A DNA stretch of 5,615 nt from positions 1 to 5,615 of the forward strand of contig JAURLR010000043.1 of the NCBI GenBank assembly GCA_030831135.1, given 5' to 3'. The notes beneath the pieces were generated by a model, which worked only from the letters and a program-made list of their open reading frames with translations, did no database searches and was not told the origin of the DNA. The translations under genes and the position numbers were made by a program. Below, in pieces: positions 1 through 5,615 of this stretch; position 1 is the first letter of the stretch, and each line of letters starts with the position of its first letter. The stretch comes from Alphaproteobacteria bacterium. GTDB lineage: Bacteria > Pseudomonadota > Alphaproteobacteria > UBA6615.

Positions 1-696
1 GATCACGCGCCGCACCTGCTGTGGAGTGCCCTGCTGATCGGCATTCATCGGCCAGAGATAGACCTCCCGCATGTTCAGGTCCTTGGCGAGATAGCTGAAC
101 GCCCCTTCACTGGTGACCAGATAGCGTTTTGCGTCGGGAATATCGCGCAGGCTTTCGACCAGCTCTGCCCGTATGGACCGGACCTGTTGCGCATAGGCTG
201 CGGCATTCCGGGTGTAGGTCTCCGCATTTGCCGGGTCGATCTCGACAAACGCAGCGCGAATATTCTCGATGTACACAAGCGCATTCTCCGTGGACATCCA
301 GGCATGGGGGTTTGGTTTGCCCGTATATGGCCCTTCGTAGATGGAGAGCGGCGCCACCCCGTCGGAGACAACAACACTGGGGACACCGGCGACATCCTGC
401 AGGAACCGCTCGAACCAGCGCTCCAGGTTGAAGCCATTCCAGAAGATCAGGTCCGCACCCTGGGCGCGCACGATGTCCTGCGGCGTGGGCTGATAGTCGT
501 GAATCTCTGCCCCGGGCTTGGTGATGGATTCCACAATGGCGGCATCACCGGCCACGTTGCGCGCGATGTCCGCGATCACGGTGAAGGTCGTGACGGCCTT
601 GATCTTGTCTGCAGCATTTGCCTGCGCCGGTAACAAGCCCAGCACCGCCCATGCCAGCAGAACCAGAATGCCGCGTTTGGCCGATGGGAAGGTCAC
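1..696 (-). CDS. sitA: Manganese/iron ABC transporter substrate-binding protein, SitA/YfeA type (3' end beyond window)
   Basis: Periplasmic metal-binding lipoprotein-like or soluble receptor that would deliver Mn(II)/Fe(II) to an ABC importer; the permease and ATPase genes would be expected beyond the left edge. The visible 232 residues begin with a signal peptide (K7-R8, a hydrophobic run at 10-22, likely cleavage around A26 or A28; no lipobox cysteine). Cluster A-I metal-receptor ligands are visible: H66 in GAEIHDYQPTP, H131 in NPHAWMSTENA and E197 in VTSEGAFSYLAKD. The fourth ligand, usually an Asp near the C-terminus, lies outside the window. The loop before NPHAW is short and has no His-rich stretch, which favours the Mn/Fe (SitA, YfeA) branch over ZnuA. 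The start is GTG at 696: an in-frame TAA lies at 718-720, no ATG is available, and a purine-rich GGAGAGGCGAGG precedes the GTG. The metal preference is inferred from family resemblance and the MntR-like box upstream. Confidence 0.9.
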   Translation of the reverse strand, partial: MTFPSAKRGILVLLAWAVLGLLPAQANAADKIKAVTTFTVIADIARNVAGDAAIVESITKPGAEIHDYQPTPQDIVRAQGADLIFWNGFNLERWFERFLQDVAGVPSVVVSDGVAPLSIYEGPYTGKPNPHAWMSTENALVYIENIRAAFVEIDPANAETYTRNAAAYAQQVRSIRAELVESLRDIPDAKRYLVTSEGAFSYLAKDLNMREVYLWPMNADQQGTPQQVRRVI

Positions 697-701
697 AATC
701 C

Positions 702-730
702 TCGCCTCTCCATATTTTTATATGAGGCGA
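702..730 (-). promoter_or_regulatory. Potential mRNA hairpin sequestering the sitA ribosome-binding site
   Basis: Read on the minus strand, UCGCCU (730-725) can pair with AGGCGA (707-702). Nested inside, CAUAU (724-720) pairs with AUAUG (715-711) around an AAAA loop. Three bases, GAG (710-708), are left as a bulge. This gives 11 perfect base pairs in 29 nt. The 3' arm and bulge contain the GGAGAGG purine tract that serves as Shine-Dalgarno for the GTG at 696, so folding would hide it. The lower stem is GC-rich and the upper stem is all A-U apart from one C-G pair. It could be a translational switch, an RNA-thermometer-like element or an mRNA stabiliser. It could also act as a DNA inverted repeat. 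The pairing is seen directly; the function is inferred. If transcription starts near 728, part of the 5' arm would be missing from the RNA. Confidence 0.5.
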
Positions 731-733
731 CCA

Positions 734-762
734 TGTTTAGCTCTACATTCAATCTTTAGCAA
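734..762 (-). promoter_or_regulatory. Weak candidate sitA promoter overlapping the MntR-like box
   Basis: TTGCTA (762-757) and TAAACA (739-734) are separated by exactly 17 bp on the minus strand and sit just upstream of sitA. The -35 would fall inside the inverted repeat at 755-770, a natural arrangement for repression. The match to consensus is poor, especially the -10. An alternative pair farther upstream is TTGACC (815-810) with GAGAAT (790-785) at 19-bp spacing, which would place the repeat just after the transcription start. The sequence alone does not decide between them. Confidence 0.25.
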
Positions 763-770
763 AGGCTAAA
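755..770. promoter_or_regulatory. MntR-like operator (inverted repeat TTTAGC-AAAG-GCTAAA)
   Basis: A perfect 6-bp inverted repeat, TTTAGC/GCTAAA, is separated by AAAG. Symmetry extends outward after one mismatch (A752-T753 pair with A772-T773). The core TAGCAAAGGCTA matches the enterobacterial MntR operator pattern AACATAGCnnnnGCTATGTT as I recall it. The centre lies about 66 bp upstream of the sitA GTG, where a repressor would be expected, and the downstream gene is a Mn/Fe-type receptor. Together these support manganese-dependent repression by an MntR-family protein, but no mntR gene is in the window. The alternatives are an Irr/iron-type or Mur site, which fit the half-sites less well. Confidence 0.6.
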
Positions 771-821
771 TATGAGAGTGAGATATTCTCTGCATGTGAC
801 GGCGATCAAGGTCAAACCGGC

Positions 822-1790
822 TTAGGCAGCCCGGAACAGCAAGAGCGCAGCTTCATCATGCCACCTCCCTTCCCGCCCATGGAACCCGACATGCCCACCA
901 CCCCGGGCGATCTCCACACGCACGGTTGCGGGCAATCCGAAAAGTGCACGATATGAATCGACCGGGATCCACGGGTCATTGTCGGCGTGCAGCACCAGTG
1001 TCGGAACGGTTATCCTTGTGAGAAACTGTCGGGCCGAATTCCGTGCGTAATAGTCAGTCGCATCGGCAAAACCGTTGAGCGGGGCCACCACGCCGTTGTC
1101 GAACTCCCGGATGGTCGCAGCGGATTGCAGCGCGTCGATCTGTTCGGGCGCAATGTCCAGCGGCCCGCCTTGCCAATCTGATTTCATCCGGTCCAGCAAC
1201 CACCGGTGATAGCCACGGTTCCGTTGGGCCTCAAGTCGCGTCGAAGCCGCCGCAAGATCGATCGGCGCCGACACCGCCACGGCGCGTGAGATCATGGTGC
1301 TTTTGCCCGCCGCACCAAGATATTTGAGCATCAGGTTTGCCCCGAGCGAATAGCCCATCGCGAAGATACCGGCGCGGCCATGTCCCGCGGAAACCAGACC
1401 ATCCAGCGCGAGGCGCAGATCATCGCTGCGCCCGGCGTGATACATCGACCGGCAGTCGGCGCGCGAGGGACCCGCGCCACGCAGGTTGAACCGGAACACA
1501 TCAAACCCGGATTCGAGCAGGCGGCGCGCACTCGCCCGGACATGGGCGCTGTCCTCGCATCCCGTCAGGCCATGGATCAGCACGACCAATGGCGTTTCGC
1601 GCGCCGCGACCTTGTGCAGGACCCCGCTCAGCTGGTCACCGTTCGCCGCCGCAAAACAGATACGGGTTCCCGGCCACGCATCCAGTTCGGCATGGTCACG
1701 TGTCAGGGCGTTGCGTGCGGTCTGCAGATCACCGCCCCGCCAGGGCAAGCGTTCGCGAAATTTTGGCAGGGAAAGTTGCACGGGTGTCAT
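822..1790 (-). CDS. YheT-type alpha/beta hydrolase (COG0429-like)
   Basis: 322-residue serine hydrolase, probably cytoplasmic (no signal peptide), close in length to E. coli YheT (about 340). Visible motifs in order: HGLTG (73-77, oxyanion/HG loop); the family-typical segment FNLRGAGPS followed by MYHAGRSDDL (101-125); the nucleophile elbow GYSLGAN with S148; the acid D272 in HADNDPWIP (D270 is the alternative); and H300 in the GGGHVGF loop. The triad is therefore intact. The natural substrate of this family is not established; esterase or lipase-like activity on acyl esters is the usual guess. The ATG at 1788-1790 overlaps the stop codon of the upstream hydrolase gene as ATGA, which implies translational coupling and fixes the start. 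The gene ends in TAA at 822-824. I see no convincing intrinsic terminator in the 125-bp gap before sitA. Confidence 0.9.
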   Translation of the reverse strand: MTPVQLSLPKFRERLPWRGGDLQTARNALTRDHAELDAWPGTRICFAAANGDQLSGVLHKVAARETPLVVLIHGLTGCEDSAHVRASARRLLESGFDVFRFNLRGAGPSRADCRSMYHAGRSDDLRLALDGLVSAGHGRAGIFAMGYSLGANLMLKYLGAAGKSTMISRAVAVSAPIDLAAASTRLEAQRNRGYHRWLLDRMKSDWQGGPLDIAPEQIDALQSAATIREFDNGVVAPLNGFADATDYYARNSARQFLTRITVPTLVLHADNDPWIPVDSYRALFGLPATVRVEIARGGGHVGFHGREGRWHDEAALLLFRAA

Positions 1791-2629
1791 GTCGCGAGAA
1801 ATCGCCGGACAACATCGATCTGATCTTCTGCCATCAGGGCCGGCGCATGACCCACGCCGGCAAACTCGACCAGTTTGGCCTTCGGGCCTCGCCTGGTCAT
1901 CTGGCTTGCCGTTTCGGGTGCCAGAAGATCAGACCGCGCGCCCCGGAGCACAAGCGTGGAAACCGAGATCGCGTCCCAGAACGCCCAAAGGTCAACGTCC
2001 TCCACCGGCCCCGCCATCATCGGTTCCCGAATACCGGGGTCATAATTTGGAGATATCTGCCCCGACGGACTGATGCGCGCCGATGTCACGGCCAGATGCT
2101 GCCACTGTTCGTCCGTCAGATCGCCGAACGGGGACCAGATGTAACGCAGGTAATCCTCGTAAGACTTCATGTCGGCAAAGTTGGGGTCGGTGCCAACATA
2201 ATCACGAATGCGCGCAAGTGCGGCGCGCGGGACAATTGGTCCCACATCATTCACGACAAGGCGGCGGACCGGTGTGGCAGGCTGCGCCGCCAGAAACATG
2301 CCGATGATGCCCCCCATGGAGGTTCCCACCAGATCTATTTGATCGACCTGAAGATGGGCAAGCAGGGCGTGGGTGTCGGCGACATATTGCACAAACCCGT
2401 ACTCCATCGGCTCCGACAGCCAGTCGCTTTCGCCGCGCCCGACCACGTCCAGACAGATCACCCGATGAGATGGCGCGAGGTTTTCCGCCAGCGTGTCGAA
2501 GGAACGGGCATTCTGCGTCAGTCCGTGGATGCAAAGCACCACGGGCGCTTCCGCCGCGCCCCATTCGGTATAGTGGAGCTTGTGGTCACCATGTTGATTC
2601 TGCGCCCGGAAAGAACGTGACCGCATCAT
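1787..2629 (-). CDS. Alpha/beta fold hydrolase (COG0596-like)
   Basis: 280-residue single-domain alpha/beta hydrolase without a signal peptide. Motifs seen: HGLTQ (35-39) for the oxyanion region; DVVGRGESDW (61-70), the typical strand-4 loop; the nucleophile elbow GTSMGG with S104; acid D234 in RGARSDLL; and H261 in GVGHAP. A serine nucleophile argues against haloalkane dehalogenase or epoxide hydrolase, which use Asp. Residues 130-215 form the variable cap region that sets substrate, so an esterase, lactonase or C-C bond hydrolase role cannot be separated here. Two ATGs in tandem (2629 and 2626) are possible. The first is favoured because GAGG lies 6 nt upstream of it. It is the first gene of a leftward pair, overlapping the YheT-type hydrolase gene by 4 bp, and is divergent from the acetyltransferase gene. 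It shares little with its partner beyond the general fold, so the pair is not an obvious recent tandem duplication. Confidence 0.88.
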   Translation of the reverse strand: MMRSRSFRAQNQHGDHKLHYTEWGAAEAPVVLCIHGLTQNARSFDTLAENLAPSHRVICLDVVGRGESDWLSEPMEYGFVQYVADTHALLAHLQVDQIDLVGTSMGGIIGMFLAAQPATPVRRLVVNDVGPIVPRAALARIRDYVGTDPNFADMKSYEDYLRYIWSPFGDLTDEQWQHLAVTSARISPSGQISPNYDPGIREPMMAGPVEDVDLWAFWDAISVSTLVLRGARSDLLAPETASQMTRRGPKAKLVEFAGVGHAPALMAEDQIDVVRRFLAT

Positions 2630-2717
2630 TGGGAGCCTCTACCCTTGGTTCAATTCGGCGGGACGGTAGCCCACGCCGCATACACCACCAACTTCTGCCT
2701 GATTACGGCTCGAAACC
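2630..2717. promoter_or_regulatory. Divergent intergenic region between the hydrolase pair and the acetyltransferase operon
   Basis: These 88 bp separate two divergently read units and must hold or adjoin promoters for at least one. Leftward, TTGGTG and TACCGT can be placed 17 bp apart, but the -10 is poor. Rightward, nothing close to a consensus -35/-10 pair stands out. I see no strong palindrome. The leftward gene has a GAGG ribosome-binding site at the left edge; the rightward gene has none visible. Confidence 0.35.
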
Positions 2718-3173
2718 ATGGCTCAGATCACCGTTGGCCCACCGCGCCCCGAAGACAAACCGGCCTGGGCCGAATTGTTTCAGGGATATCGCCGGTTCTA
2801 CAAGATGCCCGACGACGCAACCGTGATCGAGACGGTCTGGGGCTGGTTGCAAGACCCTGCCGAGCCGACCGAGTGCCTTCTGGCCCTTGACGAGACGGAC
2901 AAGCCCATCGGTCTCGCCCATTTTCGGGACCTTCCCCGGCCTCTCTCGGGGTCGCGGGCCGGGTTTCTCGACGATCTGTTCGTGGTCGAGGAATGTCGAG
3001 GCAGCGGTGCCGCAGACGCGCTGATCAACGCCATTGCAGAGATCGGGCGCCAGCGGGACTGGGCATGGCTGCGCTGGTTCACAGCGGAAGACAATTATCG
3101 CGGCCGTGGCTTCTATGACCGTGTCGCGCATGCAACCCCCTGGAAGACCTACCAGATGGATACGCAGGACTGA
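2718..3173 (+). CDS. GNAT family N-acetyltransferase
   Basis: 151-residue cytoplasmic acyl-CoA-dependent N-acyltransferase of normal single-domain GNAT length. The N-terminus (ITVGPPRPEDKPAWAELFQGYRRFY in two pieces around residues 4-28) is the usual strand 1/helix 1 region. Motif A spans about 83-108: the strand LDDLFVVEECRG leads into R94-G-S-G97-A-A99, the Q/RxxGxG/A pyrophosphate-binding turn for acetyl-CoA. Motif B covers WLRWFTAEDN to FYDRV, with Y134-adjacent residues near 133 positioned as the usual general acid. The substrate (small amine, amino acid or protein N-terminus) cannot be told. The ATG at 2718 is fixed by an in-frame TGA at 2700-2702 and no other start codon nearby, yet no Shine-Dalgarno precedes it, so translation may be leaderless or weak. 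The stop lies 3 bp before the acylase ATG, indicating co-transcription. Confidence 0.88.
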   Translation: MAQITVGPPRPEDKPAWAELFQGYRRFYKMPDDATVIETVWGWLQDPAEPTECLLALDETDKPIGLAHFRDLPRPLSGSRAGFLDDLFVVEECRGSGAADALINAIAEIGRQRDWAWLRWFTAEDNYRGRGFYDRVAHATPWKTYQMDTQD

Positions 3174-3176
3174 TCC

Positions 3177-5561
3177 ATGCGCATCCTCCGCTGGAGCCTC
3201 GCAGCACTCGCGACCCTCATTGCCGTTCCCGCGGGCATTGGCGTGCTTGTCGCCATCATCATCGCGTTCATCTTTGTCACCGAGCCGACCGGAACCGGGG
3301 GCGCAGCAAGCATCACATCGCTCCAGGGAAAGGTTTCGGTTCTGCGCGACCCCCATGGGGTGCCGCACATCTTTGCGGGAAGCCGGAATGACGCCTACCG
3401 GGCGCTCGGCTTTGTCCACGCGCAGGATCGTTTTTTCCAGATGGAGTTTGCCCGCCGCACGGCAGCCGGACGCCTGTCGGAAATTGTCGGCCCGCTGGGT
3501 CTGCGCAGCGACCGCTTCATGCGGACCCTCGGCATCTATCGATTGGCCGAAGCCTCCGTGGCCACGCTCTCACCTGATGCGCGCGCTGCCGTCGATGCCT
3601 ATGTGGACGGGGTCAACGCCTGGCTCGATGCCCCGGACACCCGGCGTCCGGCAGAACTGATCGCACTCGGCATCACGCCCGAGCCATGGCGCGCTGCCGA
3701 CAGTGCAGCCTGGGTTCGGCTGATGGCGCTTCTTCTGGCCGGTGACTGGCGGACTGAAATTCTGAAGGCGCAACTCTCCCAAACCCTCAGTCCGCAGCAA
3801 ATTCGCGATCTTTGGCCCGACGAACCTGAAGACACGCCCACAACCATGGCGATGGCGCCGGATGTACACCGACAACTTGCAGCCCTGTCATCGGTCATTC
3901 CCGATATTTTCCCCGAAGCGAGCGCCTCCAACGAATGGATCGTCTCGGGATCACGCAGCATCTCGGGCAAGCCCCTCTTGGCCAATGACCCCCATCTCGG
4001 CCTGACCGCGCCGGGCATGTGGCACCTCTCGCGCATTGTCACGCCTGGGTTCGAGGCTTCGGGAGCGGCCATCCCGGGCCAGCCATTCTTCATGGTGGGC
4101 CAGAACGGGCATCTCTCCTGGGGTCTGACCACAACCCACGCGGACACTCAGGATCTGTTTGTCGAACGCCTGGCCCCCGATGATCCCAACAAGTACCTCA
4201 CCCCCGATGGCAGCCTGCCGTTTGAAACACGTATGGAGGAAATCCGGATTCGCGGGCGCGGCACTCCCGAGCAGTTGCAGGTGCGCACCACGCGGCACGG
4301 ACCGGTGATATCGGATATTGCTTCGAGTGCTGCCGAACTGGCCGGGTCGGATTCGGTGATCGCGCTGTCCTTCGCCGCCCTGCGCGAAGACGATGGGACC
4401 GCCAACGCGATTTACGGCATGAACAGCGCAACAACGGTGGCCGAATTCCGGACCGCGCTCCGCGACTTTCACGCGCCCATGCAGAATGTTGCCTATGCCC
4501 ATACCGATGGCGGCTTCGGGTTTGTCGCAGCGGGGCGCTTGCCGATCCGCCCCGGCGGTCCCGGGAACCTCCCGCATGCGGGCTGGACTGGCGCCAACGA
4601 CTGGGCGGGTTTCGTGCCGTTTGACGACCTCCCCCAGCTCAACAACCCCGAAAGCGGCGTGGCCATCAACGCCAACAACCGAGTCGCGCCACGCGGCTAT
4701 CCGCATGTCATTGCCAACAACTGGCCCGAAGGATTCCGGGCACAACGCATTCAGGACCTCTTGGCAAAAACGCCACTTCATACCCTCGACAGTTTTGCCG
4801 ACATCCAGAACGATGTTGTCTCGCTCGGTGCGCTGGCACTCCTTGAAGGCACAATCAGCCCGCTCAGTATGGGTGACAACGAGTCCGAAGCGACACGCCT
4901 GCTGAAAAACTGGAACGGCAGCATGTCCCCTGATCTGGCCGAGCCGCTGCTTTATGCTGCGTTTGCAGATGCCCTGCGCGAGCAACTGATCGACGACGAA
5001 CTGGGTGACAACGTCGACCGCTATCGCGGTGCGCCTGTCCACGTGCTGACCAATATGGTTTCGGGCAACACGGCGTGGTGTGACGATGTCGAAACCGCGC
5101 ACCGGGAATCATGTGAAACCACCGTGAGGGTCGCCTTGAACATCGCTCTCGGCACCATCGACGACAGTCAAGGACAGGATCGCGAAGCATGGCGCTGGGG
5201 CGAATCCCATATCGCATCCTTTGCGCATCCCCTACTCCGTTTTGCGGGGCCTTTGTCCGGTTTGCTTGGTCCGGAGGTCGCGACCGGTGGCGGCAACCAT
5301 ACGATCAATCGTGGCACATACCGATCCGCAGGGGACGGCCGCTTCCCCCATGTCCACGGTCCGGGACTGCGCGCCCTGTTCGACATGGCGGCCCCCGAGG
5401 ACGCCCGTTACATGATCGCACCCGGTCAGTCCGGGCAAATGAACTCCCCGCATTTTGCCGATCTGGCCGCGCCCTGGGCCGCGGGGCGCTATATCGTGCT
5501 GAAAGGCGATCTGGAGGCCCTTCGCCAAACCGCAACCGCAGAACTCACACTGGTTCCATGA
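3177..5561 (+). CDS. Penicillin acylase family protein (Ntn-hydrolase), membrane-anchored precursor
   Basis: 794-residue precursor of the penicillin amidase/acylase family (COG2366 type), which hydrolyses amide bonds of acylated substrates in the periplasm after self-cleavage. A hydrophobic segment at about 9-34 follows the positive residues R2 and R5 and looks like an uncleaved anchor or long signal. The alpha region (about 45-235) holds VLRDPHGVPHIFA and HAQDRFFQMEFARR, typical of the family. The autocatalytic site is A250|S251 in SNEWIVSGSRS, where S251 becomes the N-terminal nucleophile of a roughly 544-residue beta chain. NDPHLGL (270-276), NGHLSWGLTTTHADTQDLF (310-328, the counterpart of the calcium-site region) and INANNR (497-502, the likely oxyanion Asn) are all present. 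C635 and C646 could form a disulfide. An AGGA lies 7 nt upstream of the ATG. Candidate substrates include beta-lactams, N-acyl-homoserine lactones and lipopeptides; the sequence does not discriminate. It overlaps the next gene by 4 bp. Confidence 0.94.
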   Translation: MRILRWSLAALATLIAVPAGIGVLVAIIIAFIFVTEPTGTGGAASITSLQGKVSVLRDPHGVPHIFAGSRNDAYRALGFVHAQDRFFQMEFARRTAAGRLSEIVGPLGLRSDRFMRTLGIYRLAEASVATLSPDARAAVDAYVDGVNAWLDAPDTRRPAELIALGITPEPWRAADSAAWVRLMALLLAGDWRTEILKAQLSQTLSPQQIRDLWPDEPEDTPTTMAMAPDVHRQLAALSSVIPDIFPEASASNEWIVSGSRSISGKPLLANDPHLGLTAPGMWHLSRIVTPGFEASGAAIPGQPFFMVGQNGHLSWGLTTTHADTQDLFVERLAPDDPNKYLTPDGSLPFETRMEEIRIRGRGTPEQLQVRTTRHGPVISDIASSAAELAGSDSVIALSFAALREDDGTANAIYGMNSATTVAEFRTALRDFHAPMQNVAYAHTDGGFGFVAAGRLPIRPGGPGNLPHAGWTGANDWAGFVPFDDLPQLNNPESGVAINANNRVAPRGYPHVIANNWPEGFRAQRIQDLLAKTPLHTLDSFADIQNDVVSLGALALLEGTISPLSMGDNESEATRLLKNWNGSMSPDLAEPLLYAAFADALREQLIDDELGDNVDRYRGAPVHVLTNMVSGNTAWCDDVETAHRESCETTVRVALNIALGTIDDSQGQDREAWRWGESHIASFAHPLLRFAGPLSGLLGPEVATGGGNHTINRGTYRSAGDGRFPHVHGPGLRALFDMAAPEDARYMIAPGQSGQMNSPHFADLAAPWAAGRYIVLKGDLEALRQTATAELTLVP

Positions 5562-5615
5562 GCATCACGATCGCCGACATCCAAGCCGCTGCGGACCGGA
5601 TCGCCGGGGACGTAC
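5558..5615 (+). CDS. Probable threonine/serine dehydratase, N-terminus only (runs off right edge)
   Basis: Nineteen codons are visible: MSITIADIQAAADRIAGDV. The pattern of a short beta lead (SITIADI), then an A-rich helix (QAAADRIAG) ending in a Val that would precede an RRTPLL-like segment, is the usual N-terminus of PLP-dependent fold-type II threonine/serine dehydratases of the IlvA/serine-racemase group. The PLP lysine and all catalytic parts lie outside the window, so the identification rests on N-terminal resemblance alone. The ATG overlaps the acylase TGA as ATGA, which supports it as a real, translationally coupled third gene of the rightward operon. Confidence 0.6.
   Translation, partial: MSITIADIQAAADRIAGDV

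Noticed and set aside
75..437. 120-codon minus-strand open frame inside the binding-protein gene
   Set aside because: It is in a different frame from the SitA-type protein, which has a signal peptide and three metal ligands across the same region; the product is Ser/Arg/Pro-rich without motifs.
187..633. 148-codon plus-strand open frame antisense to sitA
   Set aside because: Shadow of the sitA coding frame; no ribosome-binding site of note and no recognisable protein family.
1..696. Zinc-specific ZnuA identity for the binding protein
   Set aside because: There is no His-rich acidic loop before the NPHAW motif, the sequence style matches SitA/YfeA, and the upstream operator looks MntR-like rather than Zur-like.
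780..790. GAGA-TAT-TCTC inverted repeat considered as a terminator after the YheT-type hydrolase
   Set aside because: A 4-bp stem with a 3-nt loop and no following U-tract is too weak to call an intrinsic terminator.
1589..2620. 343-codon open frame on the plus strand across both hydrolase genes
   Set aside because: It is antisense to two genes with intact catalytic triads, its product is rich in Arg, His and Pro without domain motifs, and it spans the gene boundary, so it is a shadow.
2703..3419. 238-codon minus-strand open frame across the acetyltransferase and the start of the acylase
   Set aside because: It is antisense to two recognised genes and its low-complexity Asp/Gly/Asn/Arg-rich stretch resembles no known family.
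3951..5102. 383-codon open frame on the minus strand, antisense to the acylase gene
   Set aside because: It lies wholly inside a well-supported family protein, its translation has no recognisable domain and an erratic composition, and long antisense open frames are common in GC-rich codon-biased DNA.

Overview
The window is GC-rich, tightly packed chromosomal DNA with no phage, transposon, CRISPR or RNA-gene signature. Codon use, the gene neighbourhood and the style of the proteins suggest an alphaproteobacterium, most likely of the Rhodobacteraceae/Roseobacter type. This is inference from the proteins; there is no rRNA or marker gene to confirm it.

Left arm (minus strand, positions 1-2629). 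Reading leftward from a divergent intergenic region at 2630-2717, there are two serine alpha/beta hydrolases of different subfamilies. Their stop and start codons overlap (ATGA), so they form an operon. The first (1787-2629) is a general small alpha/beta hydrolase and the second (822-1790) is a YheT/COG0429-type hydrolase. A 125-bp gap follows, then the 5' two-thirds of a manganese/iron ABC transporter periplasmic binding protein (SitA/YfeA type), which runs off the left edge. The gap is the most informative non-coding piece. It holds a 16-bp inverted repeat resembling the MntR operator core TAGCnnnnGCTA. It also holds a strong 11-bp potential mRNA hairpin that covers the Shine-Dalgarno region of sitA.

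Right arm (plus strand, positions 2718-5615). A GNAT-family N-acetyltransferase is followed after 3 bp by a complete penicillin-acylase-family Ntn hydrolase with an N-terminal membrane segment. An ATGA overlap then leads into the first 19 codons of a gene whose N-terminus looks like a threonine/serine dehydratase. The three genes are packed like one operon, although their joint role is not obvious.

The two arms are divergent units separated by only 88 bp. Metal uptake (sitA) is probably controlled independently of the hydrolase operon upstream of it. I see no clear new multi-gene system. The items most worth checking are the dual-level control region in front of sitA and the substrate of the membrane-anchored acylase.
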